Part shown: positions 18,175 through 26,872 of the stretch, piece by piece | Numbering within the stretch: position 1 is the first letter of the stretch | How the letters are laid out: the number at the start of each line of letters is the position of its first letter | Source of the DNA: JANQJA01 sp965267485 | GTDB taxonomy: Bacteria; Pseudomonadota; Gammaproteobacteria; Pseudomonadales; Azotimanducaceae | Assembly (NCBI GenBank): GCA_965267485.1 | Contig: OZ254080.1 | Location: 1,798,001 to 1,862,000, forward strand | Length of the DNA: 64,000 nucleotides | Direction of reading: 5' to 3' | Notes under the pieces: generated by a model | What the model was told of the DNA's origin: nothing | Database searches by the model: none | Seen by the model: only the letters and a program-made list of their open reading frames with translations | Position numbers and translations under genes: made by a program

Positions 18175-19244
18175 GCGAAGCACCCAATACGGCCATGATC
18201 GGCCAGGTTCAGGAACTGGTCGACAAGACGATTCAGCGCACGGTCAAGGGCGTCCAGTTTCTTCGTGCCGGCAAGGCGGACGTGGGCCAGACGCCGAAAG
18301 ACCTGATTTACGACCGCGGTACGCTGAAGCTGTATCACTATCATCCGACCCAGGACGAGATTTATCGCGTACCGATCATTCTCGTAATGGCAACGACCAA
18401 CCGCGGGTACCTGTTTGATCTGATCCCGGGCCAGAGTCTCGTCGAGTTTCTGCTGAACCAGGGCTACGACGTGTTCATGATCGACTGGGACACCCCGTCG
18501 GCCTCTGAACGTTCGCTCGGACTCAAGGATTACACGCAGGATTTCATTCCGAGCTGCATCGAGAAAGTTCAGGATACGACCGGTGAGGAAGATGTAAACA
18601 TCATCGGCTACTGCATGGGCGGTGTGCTATCGCTGATCTACGCATCGACGCATCCCGACGGCCCGCTGCGTCACCTCGCGTGCCTGACGACGCCGGTGAA
18701 CTGGCACGAGATGGGCCTGTTCCGGCTCTGGAGTGACGAGCGCTATCTGGACGTCGACAAGCTCGTGGATACGCTGGGCAACGTGCCCGCCGACTTCATC
18801 GAGCGGTCGTTCGAAATGCTCCGTCCCGCGCAGCGAACGGCGGGACGCATGCGGGTCTGGGACAACATGTGGAACGACGACTTCGTTCGCTCCTATCGTG
18901 CGTTTGAACGCTGGGGCAACGAGTGCCTCGCCCTGCCCGGTGAGTACTATCGCGACACGGTCAAGGAACTCATGTGGTCGAACAAGCTGTACTCCGGTGA
19001 TCTCGTCGTCGACGGCGTGCCGGCGAAGCTGTCCAACATCAGGATTCCGCTGATGGCGGTGATGGCGGAGCACGATCATATCGCCCAGATCGAATCGACG
19101 AAGCCGCTTTTGGAACTGGTTGGGTCTGAAGACAAGACCGAACTCGTCCTGAAGGGCGGCCACGTGAGTCTGATCGCCGGGCCGAACGCGGTTCGCCGGA
19201 TGTGGCCGGCGCTGGACGCATGGTTTTCGGAGCGTTCAGTATGA
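18171..19244 (+). CDS. phaC: Class III poly(3-hydroxyalkanoate) synthase PhaC
   Basis: A 357-residue enzyme that polymerises (R)-3-hydroxyacyl-CoA into carbon-storage granules. The size matches class III synthases, which need a second subunit. The lipase-like box GYCMGG carries nucleophile Cys148; Asp302 (AEHDHI) and His331 (GGHVSL) complete the triad. Other family signatures are DVFMIDWDTPS and TTPVNWHEMG. It overlaps the PhaE-like gene upstream and the acetyltransferase downstream by 4 nt each, indicating one operon. No phaA or phaB genes for making the monomer lie in the window. Confidence 0.94.
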   Translation: MSEAPNTAMIGQVQELVDKTIQRTVKGVQFLRAGKADVGQTPKDLIYDRGTLKLYHYHPTQDEIYRVPIILVMATTNRGYLFDLIPGQSLVEFLLNQGYDVFMIDWDTPSASERSLGLKDYTQDFIPSCIEKVQDTTGEEDVNIIGYCMGGVLSLIYASTHPDGPLRHLACLTTPVNWHEMGLFRLWSDERYLDVDKLVDTLGNVPADFIERSFEMLRPAQRTAGRMRVWDNMWNDDFVRSYRAFERWGNECLALPGEYYRDTVKELMWSNKLYSGDLVVDGVPAKLSNIRIPLMAVMAEHDHIAQIESTKPLLELVGSEDKTELVLKGGHVSLIAGPNAVRRMWPALDAWFSERSV

Positions 19245-19837
19245 GTGAACTCGAGGGGCGCTACCCGCGCGAGATTACCCTGGGTGAATCGACCGTGCGG
19301 CTGGAGACGCTGAACGACCCGTCGGCGCCCGATATCGTCGCTTTCGGCGAATCGCTGCCGCCACATGACCTTTTGTTCCTCTCCCGTGATATCCGCGAGC
19401 CGAAGGTGCTGGAAGCGTGGCGCGACAGTATTGCTGCCGGCGAGATTCGCAGCGTGGTGGCGCGTCAGGGCGACGAGGTGCTGGGCACGACAGCGGTCGT
19501 GACCGACAAGTACTCATGGTCGCCCCATGTCGGCGACATGCGGGTGCTGGTATCCCCGAACGCACGCAGCACGGGGCTGGGCAGAATCCTGATTCAGGAG
19601 AGCTTTCTGATCGGGCTCGATATGGGGCTCGAAAAGCTGACGGTTCGCATGACCCTCGATCAGGAAGCCGCGATGACGGTGTTCGAGGAACTTGGCTTCC
19701 GGCGGGAGGCCATGTTCCGCGATCACGTGATTGATCGCGATGGCAAGAAGCATGACGTGCTGGTCATGGCGCATGACGTCGAGGGATTCCTGTCGCAGAA
19801 GGAAGTCTACGGACTCGACCAGATCGGTGACGCCTGA
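19241..19837 (+). CDS. GNAT-family N-acetyltransferase
   Basis: A 198-residue acetyltransferase. The acetyl-CoA binding segment is VLVSPNARSTGLGRILIQESF, followed by LTVRMTLDQEAAMTVFEELGFRREAMFRDHV, the usual beta4-alpha4 arrangement. ATG 19241 overlaps the phaC stop (ATGA), so it is translationally coupled to the PHA operon. In this family the substrate can be a protein, antibiotic or metabolite; nothing here decides it. The link to PHA synthesis is only by position. Confidence 0.85.
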   Translation: MSELEGRYPREITLGESTVRLETLNDPSAPDIVAFGESLPPHDLLFLSRDIREPKVLEAWRDSIAAGEIRSVVARQGDEVLGTTAVVTDKYSWSPHVGDMRVLVSPNARSTGLGRILIQESFLIGLDMGLEKLTVRMTLDQEAAMTVFEELGFRREAMFRDHVIDRDGKKHDVLVMAHDVEGFLSQKEVYGLDQIGDA

Positions 19838-19843
19838 GTCGCC

Positions 19844-21607
19844 GTGACCACGCCGGCCAACGCAACCGCTGATCGCATTCGCCAGGTCGCGACGACGCTC
19901 GCGAACGGCGATGCGGCGCAGACGATTGAACTGGGTGAGCGGCTCCTGCGTGAACTGCCGGGCGCTGCCAAGGCGGACTACGCCAGCATCGCCATTCTTG
20001 TCGCCAACGCACAGCTTCGGCTGTCCCGTTTCGATGCGGCCCGGGATGTTTGCCAGCGTGGATTGCGGCGTCAGGAATCGCCGGTCTTGCTTGGCAACCT
20101 CGCCCTTGCCGAAATGCAGATGGGGATGAACGAGAGTGCGGTTCGGCATGTGGACAAGGCGATTCGCCATGAGCCGAACAACGCCGATTACTATCGCATC
20201 AAGGCGATCGCCCTGATTCAGCTCGGCCGGGTCGATGAGGCCCAGCGTATCGCCGAGCAGGTTATCTCGCCTGCCGGCATGACAACGGTCTATCAGTTCC
20301 TGATGGGCAGAATCTCTCGCCTTCGTGGCCGTCTTGATGACGCCGTCATGCACTTTGAACGCGCGCTGACAGACCAACCCGGTGATCCCGGTCTCCACTT
20401 TGAATTGCGGCTCGTGCACGTCCTTCGCAAAGACTATCCTGCCGCGCTCGATGTGCTCGACCGACTGGCATCAACAGGGCATCGCAGCCAGCGCCTGTAT
20501 CTGGAGCGAGCGCTCGTGTGCGAGGTACTGAACCGGCTCGATGATGCAGAAGCGGCAATTCGGGCCGCGCTCGAGATGGGCGGGGACAATCCCGAGGCAC
20601 AGCTTGCACTGGCGAACCTCGAACGTCGACGGGGTCGTGACGAGGCCGCTGCAGAGCGTCTGCAAGACCTCGACGATGAGTCACTGCCGCCGAGGCTCCG
20701 TGCCGATATTCACTACTCACTGGCCGAGGCGCTCGACCGGCTGGATCGTGCCGATGAAGCGCTGGCGGCGTTCGAGGCCGCCAACAGCTATAGGGCTGCG
20801 TCCGTTCACGATCTCGGCCCGAACCGGGAACGGTCGGCCAACCTGATTGCATCGCAGAAGGCGAAGGTCGCCAGCGTTTCGGTCTCACCGGGAGATGACG
20901 AGCCGTCGCCGATTTTTCTGGTCGGATTCCCGCGATCCGGGACGACCCTGCTCGGGCAATTGCTGGATAACGCCGACGGGGTGCACGTCCACGAAGAAGA
21001 AGACCGGCTCAGCCAGATCCTTGTCGGTGACGCACCCGCTGCAGAGGCGCGGCGGCAATACCTCGAGATGTCCCGGTCACTCGGCGCGGGCGAAGGCGAT
21101 CTCATCGTCGACAAGATGCCGATCAATCTCGTGCTCGTCCCGCGAATTCTTGAAGTGTTCCCGGCCGCGCGCTTCCTGCTGTTGCTGCGCGATCCTAGGG
21201 ATGCGTGTCTCAGCTGCTTCATGCAGAACTTCGACGTCAACGATCTCACGGTCAACTTTCTCTCGATGGGCGAGACCGTCGATTTCTGTCTCGATGTCTG
21301 GAACTGCTGGCTGCATTTCTCCGCCGCGCTTGGCGTCGAGGCGCATACCATTCGCTACGAGGAACTCGCCGAGCGCCCCGGCGAGGTCGTGCGGTCGGTC
21401 TGCGAGTGGCTGGGGATCGACTTCGATGAGGCCATGCTGGAAACCTCGAAGCGGGCCATCCCCGGGCAAATGATTACGACGCCGAGCTATCGCTCGGTCG
21501 GATCAACCATCAGCACGGACGCAGTGGGGCGATGGCGCCGGTACGAGACCCTGCTCGCAGACGATTTCGGTCGGCTCGCTCCGATGGTTGCAGAACTCGG
21601 CTACTGA
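19844..21607 (+). CDS. TPR-repeat sulfotransferase
   Basis: A 587-residue fusion. Residues about 1-340 are tetratricopeptide-like helical repeats. Residues about 355-587 form a PAPS-dependent sulfotransferase domain with the 5'-phosphosulfate loop VGFPRSGTTLLGQLL, the 3'-phosphate segment LLLRDPRDACLSCF and the late motif YRSVGSTISTDAVGRWRRYE. Such proteins are common in marine bacteria; the acceptor is unknown, and the TPR part may select a protein or peptide. The start is GTG 19844, 6 bp after the acetyltransferase stop. Confidence 0.88.
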   Translation: MTTPANATADRIRQVATTLANGDAAQTIELGERLLRELPGAAKADYASIAILVANAQLRLSRFDAARDVCQRGLRRQESPVLLGNLALAEMQMGMNESAVRHVDKAIRHEPNNADYYRIKAIALIQLGRVDEAQRIAEQVISPAGMTTVYQFLMGRISRLRGRLDDAVMHFERALTDQPGDPGLHFELRLVHVLRKDYPAALDVLDRLASTGHRSQRLYLERALVCEVLNRLDDAEAAIRAALEMGGDNPEAQLALANLERRRGRDEAAAERLQDLDDESLPPRLRADIHYSLAEALDRLDRADEALAAFEAANSYRAASVHDLGPNRERSANLIASQKAKVASVSVSPGDDEPSPIFLVGFPRSGTTLLGQLLDNADGVHVHEEEDRLSQILVGDAPAAEARRQYLEMSRSLGAGEGDLIVDKMPINLVLVPRILEVFPAARFLLLLRDPRDACLSCFMQNFDVNDLTVNFLSMGETVDFCLDVWNCWLHFSAALGVEAHTIRYEELAERPGEVVRSVCEWLGIDFDEAMLETSKRAIPGQMITTPSYRSVGSTISTDAVGRWRRYETLLADDFGRLAPMVAELGY

Positions 21608-21628
21608 TTGCGGATCACGGAGGCACGA

Positions 21629-22492
21629 ATGGCAACGCGCGAATCAGACCTCTGGCAAATCGAGACCCGAAGCGAAGCTGTCTATCTTGACGGGGTCACA
21701 GCGGACGGCACGACGGGCTTCATCGCGAGGATCTGCCGTTTCCCCGCCGAGGGGCTCGCCTGGAACTGGCTTCACATCTTTCATCACGGGCATGTTCACA
21801 GCTTCACGTCTCACGAGGTTCCCTGCGAAGGCGGCCCGGTGGACGAAACGGCGGACGACGTCCACTACCAGAGTGGCGATTTCGAGATTCGCCGCCGCGG
21901 CGATCGCCTTGCGCCGCGAGGGTCGCTGAACGCCACCGCGATGCTGCACTCCGGCGAAACGAACCCTCATGGCGATGGTGCGCTGCTGGCGACCATCACC
22001 GCGCACTTTGAGCCTGCACTCGATGCGGTGCAGACCCGCGCCGGACGCAGTGAAGCCCTGGGCATCACCGAGGCGCGCATCACACTGGGCGACGCCGAGA
22101 TCGAGTTTCGGGCGCGGGGCCAGTTTCACGAGCAGGTACAGACGGAGCCGCGATTCGACAAGCCCTTCAGCTATGGCTCACTGCGTGGCGAGAATGCTGG
22201 CTGCATCTTTATTCGCGGCGTGCGGGGCGCAACCGGCTCGCTCACGGTCGACGGCACCACGCATGCCATCCGCGCCCTGCGTCTGTCCGCACCGGCGGTC
22301 GTTCGCCAGATCGAAATCGACACCGATGCCGGAACCTTCACAGGGCAGGCGGTCGCAACCTATCGCTACGAGATTCCGATCTTCCATCTCACGCGCCCGG
22401 GTTCGATTGTGACGCTGCGGCTGGGCGACCACGAAATGTCGGGTTGCATCAACGATCTGGTCATGGGGGATCTCGTCTTCGACACACTTTAG
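21629..22492 (+). CDS. Unrecognised beta-rich protein, possibly lipocalin/CrtC-like
   Basis: A 287-residue soluble protein without a signal peptide. It has many short beta-prone stretches, Trp and His clusters near the start (LAWNWLHIFHHGHVHSF) and GSLRGENAGCIFIRG in the middle. The overall pattern recalls the two-lobed lipocalin fold of hydroxyneurosporene synthase (CrtC) relatives and DUF7064/7065-type proteins, but that is only an impression. GGAGG lies 6 nt before ATG 21629. It sits between the sulfotransferase and a CoA-transferase on the same strand. Confidence 0.55.
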   Translation: MATRESDLWQIETRSEAVYLDGVTADGTTGFIARICRFPAEGLAWNWLHIFHHGHVHSFTSHEVPCEGGPVDETADDVHYQSGDFEIRRRGDRLAPRGSLNATAMLHSGETNPHGDGALLATITAHFEPALDAVQTRAGRSEALGITEARITLGDAEIEFRARGQFHEQVQTEPRFDKPFSYGSLRGENAGCIFIRGVRGATGSLTVDGTTHAIRALRLSAPAVVRQIEIDTDAGTFTGQAVATYRYEIPIFHLTRPGSIVTLRLGDHEMSGCINDLVMGDLVFDTL

Positions 22493-22564
22493 GCCAGCGC
22501 CACGCAGCGGGCCGGTTCGCGATATGATCGGGGACGTCCAGAGGGAGACGATAAAGAGGGAATC

Positions 22565-23773
22565 ATGAGCGAATACCTGTTCTCGGGACTCAAGGTCCTG
22601 GATGTTGGTACGTGGATTGCGGGTCCGGTCGCCGCGACGATGCTGGCTGACTTCGGCGCGGACGTCATCAAGGTCGAGATGCCGGGGGCCGGCGATCAGT
22701 ACCGCATTCTGGCGGGAACGCCAGGGACACCCGACGCCGACGCCAACTACATGTGGCAGATGGATGCCCGCAACAAGCGGAGCCTGTCGCTGAACCTCAA
22801 GTCGGAAGAGGGGATGGCGATTCTGCATCAGCTCATTCGTGAGTGCGATGTCTACATCACGAACAACCCGTTCCCGATGCGCAGAAGCCTCGGGCTCATG
22901 TACGAGGATCTCAAGCCGCTGAATCCCCGGATGATCTATGCATCGCTCTCGGCCTATGGCGAGGATGGCCCCGACAAGGATATGGAGGGGTTCGATCTTG
23001 TTGCCTACTGGGGGCGCACTGGCCTCATGGACCTGGTTCGGGCCAACGGGGCATCCCCCTCCCAGGCCGTCCCTGGCATGGGCGACCATCCGTCGGCGGT
23101 CTCGCTGTACGCGTCCATCGTCACGGCACTGCTACACCGGGAGCGGACCGGCGAGGGCGGGATGGTGCACACATCGCTTTTGGCGAACGGGCTCTGGTCA
23201 ATGTCCTGTATCGCGCAGGCCGGCTTTGCCGGTGGCACCTATGAGCGCTATCGGGAGATGAAGCGCACGTCGCGATTCGCGACGACGCTGTATCAGACGA
23301 AGGACGACCGCTGGTTCCAGTTCACGATGATCCGCGGACCGGGCGATTTCGAGAAGCTCGCCGAGGCGATCGGGCTCGGTGAGATCCTGGGTGACGAGCG
23401 GTTCTCGACGCCGGAGGGCCGTCTGGAACACGGTGAGGCGCTCGCTCACCTCGTTCAGGGCGCGATGCTGAAGGAGAATGCGGAATACTGGATCCACAAG
23501 TTTGCCGAAGTCGGGCTGAACTCGGGGCCGGTCGGCATCGTGGAGGAAATGGTCGATGACCCGCAGGTACATCTCAACAAGATGGTCGTACCACCCGTTG
23601 ATGACGATATGGGTATGCCCTATGTGATCAACCATCCGGTGAAGGCATCCCATCTCGAGCAGGTCGGCCCGAAACGAGCGCCCGAGGTCGGTGAGCACTC
23701 AGCGGCCATCCTCTCGGAGCTGGGTTACGCCGACGAGGATATCGAGACGCTCAGGGAGAAGGGCGTCATCTGA
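22565..23773 (+). CDS. CaiB/BaiF-family (family III) CoA-transferase, second copy
   Basis: A 402-residue family III CoA-transferase. Recognisable segments are FSGLKVLDVGTWIAGP, FGADVIKVEMPGAGD, NKRSLSLNLKSEEG and MYEDLKPLNPRMIYASLSAYG. It differs clearly from the copy at 15373, so it is a separate paralogue rather than a recent duplicate. GAGGGAATC lies just upstream of the ATG, and a TATGAT hexamer at 22523-22528 could be its -10. Substrate unknown. The gene stops 7 bp before the convergent universal stress gene. Confidence 0.87.
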   Translation: MSEYLFSGLKVLDVGTWIAGPVAATMLADFGADVIKVEMPGAGDQYRILAGTPGTPDADANYMWQMDARNKRSLSLNLKSEEGMAILHQLIRECDVYITNNPFPMRRSLGLMYEDLKPLNPRMIYASLSAYGEDGPDKDMEGFDLVAYWGRTGLMDLVRANGASPSQAVPGMGDHPSAVSLYASIVTALLHRERTGEGGMVHTSLLANGLWSMSCIAQAGFAGGTYERYREMKRTSRFATTLYQTKDDRWFQFTMIRGPGDFEKLAEAIGLGEILGDERFSTPEGRLEHGEALAHLVQGAMLKENAEYWIHKFAEVGLNSGPVGIVEEMVDDPQVHLNKMVVPPVDDDMGMPYVINHPVKASHLEQVGPKRAPEVGEHSAAILSELGYADEDIETLREKGVI

Positions 23774-23780
23774 CGCCAGC

Positions 23781-24671
23781 TCAGCGAACGACCTCGATGT
23801 CCGACCGGACTGCGTGAAGAATCTTTTCGGACGTGTTGCCGAGGATGGCGCCCTCCGGGCCGGTTCTGTGATGGGTCCCCATCACGAGAATCTCGGCGCC
23901 GGTTTCGATGACTGCCCGGTGGATCTCCTCGGCCGTGAGGCCCTCCCGCGTGTGGACGTTCGCCGGCTCGAGACCGAGTTCGTCCAGCATGGTGCCAATG
24001 CGTGACTCGATGTCGCTGCCGACCTGCTGGCGGACGGCGTCGAAGTTGATGACGAGCGTCACCGGGCCGACCCAGTGCTCCACCGAGGGGTAGACATTGA
24101 CGACATGCACTTCTCCGCCCAGCGCCGTGGCGAGTTCGTGGCTGCGCGTCAGGACGCGCTTGTTCAGGTCGGCGTCAGTCTCTTCAGTGGCGTCCACGGC
24201 GGCGAGAACGACGGGGCATTCGACCCAGCTGACCGGCTTGACCAGCATGACGGGCAGCTTCGCATGTCGGAGGAGATTCCAGTCTGAAGGGGTCCTGACG
24301 AACTCCTTGACCGGGTAGTCGGTGCCCTTGATGATCAGATCTGCATCAATGTCGGCGGCGACATCGAGCACGCCTTGCCACTCGTATTTATGCCAGATGC
24401 ATGCGGACTCCATGTCAACGCCCTGACCGCGGAGCGGCTCGAGCAAATCCTCCAGCAGCGATTCCCCTGACTGGCAGACGTAGGTTCTGATATCGGTCCG
24501 GGTCTTTTCGTCGTGGACCGAGAGATCGGCGAAGTCTTCATGCATGACGCTGATCACATGCAGTGATGCGCCTGCTGACCGGGCGAGTCGGTGTGCCTTG
24601 TCGAGGACGATTTCGCCATCGTCCTGGTTCCGAACGACGACGAGGATACTGCTAATATCGGAAGCTGCCAT
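23781..24671 (-). CDS. Tandem universal stress protein (UspE-like)
   Basis: A 296-residue protein made of two USP domains, about 1-145 and 150-296. The first begins ISSILVVVRNQDDGEIVLDKAHRLA. The second ends with the nucleotide-binding signature VMGTHHRTGPEGAILGNTSEKILH, close to the ATP-binding pattern G2xG9xGS/T. The order and size match UspE, linked to stress survival. ATG 24671 is chosen because GGAGA lies 7 nt upstream; the open frame runs further but reads into the intergenic region. A TACACT hexamer at 24707-24702 could be the -10. Confidence 0.88.
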   Translation of the reverse strand: MAASDISSILVVVRNQDDGEIVLDKAHRLARSAGASLHVISVMHEDFADLSVHDEKTRTDIRTYVCQSGESLLEDLLEPLRGQGVDMESACIWHKYEWQGVLDVAADIDADLIIKGTDYPVKEFVRTPSDWNLLRHAKLPVMLVKPVSWVECPVVLAAVDATEETDADLNKRVLTRSHELATALGGEVHVVNVYPSVEHWVGPVTLVINFDAVRQQVGSDIESRIGTMLDELGLEPANVHTREGLTAEEIHRAVIETGAEILVMGTHHRTGPEGAILGNTSEKILHAVRSDIEVVR

Positions 24672-24701
24672 CACCATTCTCCGGCCGGATTGTTGGAGAA
24701 A

Positions 24702-24707
24702 AGTGTA
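24702..24707 (-). promoter_or_regulatory. Candidate -10 element of the universal stress gene
   Basis: TACACT on the minus strand would give a leader of about 24 nt carrying the GGAGA ribosome site. No -35 with good spacing is seen. Confidence 0.4.
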
Positions 24708-24760
24708 GCAAACAGGCAGGTGAAGTAGGTTAAGAAATCTTGTTGCAGAGATGAAATGTC

Positions 24761-24808
24761 GTGAGACAGTGCCTGCCCGCCGGGGCGAGCAGGCACTGCT
24801 GCTCTCAC
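24761..24808. repeat. Bulged 16-bp inverted repeat (hairpin)
   Basis: GTGAGA (24761-24766) pairs with TCTCAC (24803-24808) and CAGTGCCTGC (24767-24776) pairs with GCAGGCACTG (24789-24798). The loop is 12 nt and there is a 4-nt bulge on the 3' side. Neither strand has a T-run after it, so it is not a classical terminator. Confidence 0.75.
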
Positions 24809-24813
24809 ACACA

Positions 24814-24833
24814 ACGTGCCAACCGAAGCACGT
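24814..24833. promoter_or_regulatory. Palindrome ACGTGC-N8-GCACGT, candidate operator
   Basis: A perfect 6-bp inverted repeat with an 8-bp spacer. Part of its left half (CGTGCCAAC) recurs as a direct repeat 39 bp downstream. The layout suits a dimeric regulator, possibly the NhaR-like protein encoded just downstream, but that is inference. Confidence 0.4.
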
Positions 24834-24984
24834 ATCTTGTTTAATCCAATCTCCGTGCCAACTTTGTACTGAACATAAAAGTCATGAAAAACAATGAGTT
24901 GTATGAAAGGCGCCAATTCGGGCGCTGGGCGATAAGGGTGCGACTGACGAAAAGCCGCACCATCGGGCAGCATGAGGGCAAGCG

Positions 24985-25851
24985 ATGATCGACCACGAGC
25001 GCTGCGCCGCACTCGTCGAATCGTTAGCAGCGAAGAGTGAGATGCAGGAAACCGCGTGTGCGAACGGTACGATGCCCTTTCGGCGGTGGCCTTGTCAGGG
25101 AGCGGACGATGCGCAAACGATTGTGCTGTGTCACGGTGGCTCGGGCTCCTGGACTCACTGGATTGCGAACATTGAAACTCTGGCCCAACGATTTCATGTG
25201 GTCGCGCCGGACCTCCCCGGATTGGGTGATGCAGCCTCGCTGCCTGATGGCGACACGGCAGAAGACGCGGCTCACTGGCTGGGTGAGGGCATTGCGGAGG
25301 TTGTCGATGGTCGCTGTCACCTCGCCGCATTCTCCTGGGGCTGTATCCCGGCCTCGATGGTCGCTGCCAGCGGTCGCCTTGATCTCGCATCGCTGTTGCT
25401 GATCGGTCCTGCCGGGCTGGGACCGATGCCCGAGCGACCGGCGCTCGAGCCGCTGATCAGGCGAACCCCTGACATGTCGGCCGAGGAGGTCGATGACGCG
25501 AACCGTGAGAACCTTGCCCGACTGATGATCGCCGACCGGCAGCGGATCGATGACCTCGCGGTCTATCTTCAGACCTTGAATACGCGGCGGTCGAGGTTCA
25601 ACAGTCCGCAGTTCGCGGGCACGCGCCTCGTTCTCGACAGTCTGGCAGCGCTGTCCGTGCCGACCTGCATCGTTTATGGTGAACTCGATGCGACCGCGCG
25701 CCCGAATATCGGGTATCGGCGGGAGCAACTGTTGGCCGTTCGTCCCGACATTCGCTTCGAGGTGCATCCCGGGGCCGGGCACTGGCTGCAGTATGAGGCC
25801 GCGCGTGAGTTCAACGCGCTGCTGGTCGAATGGGTGACGGGAAACAGCTGA
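24985..25851 (+). CDS. Alpha/beta-fold hydrolase
   Basis: A 288-residue cytoplasmic alpha/beta hydrolase. The oxyanion segment is LCHGGSGSWTHW, the nucleophile elbow AFSWGC carries Ser, the acid lies near VYGELDA, and the catalytic His is in HPGAGHWLQYE. The elbow reads S-W-G-C rather than the usual G-x-S-x-G start. Relatives cleave esters or C-C bonds of ring-fission products. GAGGG lies 6 nt before the ATG. The regulator gene starts 2 bp after its stop, so they form an operon. Confidence 0.83.
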   Translation: MIDHERCAALVESLAAKSEMQETACANGTMPFRRWPCQGADDAQTIVLCHGGSGSWTHWIANIETLAQRFHVVAPDLPGLGDAASLPDGDTAEDAAHWLGEGIAEVVDGRCHLAAFSWGCIPASMVAASGRLDLASLLLIGPAGLGPMPERPALEPLIRRTPDMSAEEVDDANRENLARLMIADRQRIDDLAVYLQTLNTRRSRFNSPQFAGTRLVLDSLAALSVPTCIVYGELDATARPNIGYRREQLLAVRPDIRFEVHPGAGHWLQYEAAREFNALLVEWVTGNS

Positions 25852-25853
25852 AC

Positions 25854-26753
25854 ATGCGCCACTTGAATTACAACCATCTGCAGTATTTCTGGACGGTCGC
25901 CCGGGAGGGCAGTATCGCCCGCGCTGCCGATGTGCTTCACCTCACGCCGCAAACGATCAGCGGCCAGCTCAAGCTGCTGGAGCAGGCGGTTGGCGAACCG
26001 CTCTTTGAAAGAGTGGGGCGAGGGCTGGTTCTGACCGATACCGGCCATACGGTGCTTCGGTACGCCGACGAGATCTTCGCGCTTGGTACCGAACTCTCGC
26101 AGGTGCTCCGTACCGGTCGCCAGGGCGCGCCCTCGACGTTCCGTGTCGGCATTGTGAATTCGATCGCCAAGCTCATCACCTACCAGATCCTGTCACCGGT
26201 ACTCTCGCTCGATGACGGCGTTCGCATCTCCTGCGTCGAGAGCGATCTTGAGGCGCTTCTGGGCGATCTCGCGGTACATCGTCTCGACTTCGTGCTGTCA
26301 GACCGGCCCATCCCCCACGGTTTGAGCGTCAAGGCCTACAACCATGCGCTCGGCGAGAGCCGGATCGCATTCTTTGCGCCGAAGCAGGAAGCGAAGCGCT
26401 ACGCCAGATCGTTCCCCGCATCGCTCGACAACGCGCCGATGCTCATGCCACTCAGCAGCAATGCCGTGCGGCGAAGCATCGACGACTGGCTGGAACAGCA
26501 GGGCGTCTCGCCCCGGATCGTTGCAGAGTTCGATGACAGCGCACTCATGAAAGCGTTTGCCGAAGCCGGCACCGGCGTTTTTCCGGCGCCGGTCGCAGTC
26601 GCTGACGAGATCTGCGACAAATATCGGGTGCGCGAGATCGGCACCGTCGACGAGATCAGGGAGAGCTACTATGCGATCTCCCCGGAGCGCCGGGTGCGAC
26701 ATCCAGCGGTGCTGACGATCACCGAGCGGGCGAGGGGCAAACTGATCACCTGA
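25854..26753 (+). CDS. LysR-family regulator resembling NhaR
   Basis: A 299-residue LysR-type transcription factor. The helix-turn-helix is near residues 20-45 (SIARAADVLHLTPQTISGQLKLLEQ), and the effector domain follows. The start NYNHLQYFWTVAREGS and the length match NhaR, which in E. coli activates nhaA in response to sodium. No antiporter of the NhaA type lies in the window, so the name describes similarity rather than proven function. ATG 25854 lies 2 nt after the hydrolase stop. It may regulate its own operon through the palindromes in the gap upstream. Confidence 0.82.
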   Translation: MRHLNYNHLQYFWTVAREGSIARAADVLHLTPQTISGQLKLLEQAVGEPLFERVGRGLVLTDTGHTVLRYADEIFALGTELSQVLRTGRQGAPSTFRVGIVNSIAKLITYQILSPVLSLDDGVRISCVESDLEALLGDLAVHRLDFVLSDRPIPHGLSVKAYNHALGESRIAFFAPKQEAKRYARSFPASLDNAPMLMPLSSNAVRRSIDDWLEQQGVSPRIVAEFDDSALMKAFAEAGTGVFPAPVAVADEICDKYRVREIGTVDEIRESYYAISPERRVRHPAVLTITERARGKLIT

Positions 26754-26859
26754 GTCGTGATCCTTCGAGAAAACCGAATATCTGCCCAGAAAACTCCGAT
26801 GAACCATGCTCATCGACCGCGCGATTTGCGGGGTATCTGCTTTATCCGTCACAAGTACG

Positions 26860-26872
26860 TATCATTGGCAGT
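26860..26872 (+). promoter_or_regulatory. -10 element predicting a leaderless mRNA for the putative outer-membrane protein
   Basis: TATCAT (26860-26865) is followed by TGGCAGT (7 nt) and ATG 26873. There is no Shine-Dalgarno. Confidence 0.6.

Larger units (their letters stand above)
24672..24984. other. Structured AT-richer intergenic gap between divergent units
   Basis: This 313-bp gap is clearly lower in GC than its neighbours. It holds the usp promoter region, a bulged 16-bp hairpin (24761-24808), a palindrome ACGTGC-N8-GCACGT (24814-24833), a direct repeat CGTGCCAAC at 24815-24823 and 24854-24862, and a short hairpin GCGCC-N6-GGCGC at 24910-24925. No ORF in it looks real. It separates usp from the hydrolase-regulator operon and looks regulatory. 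Confidence 0.6.
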
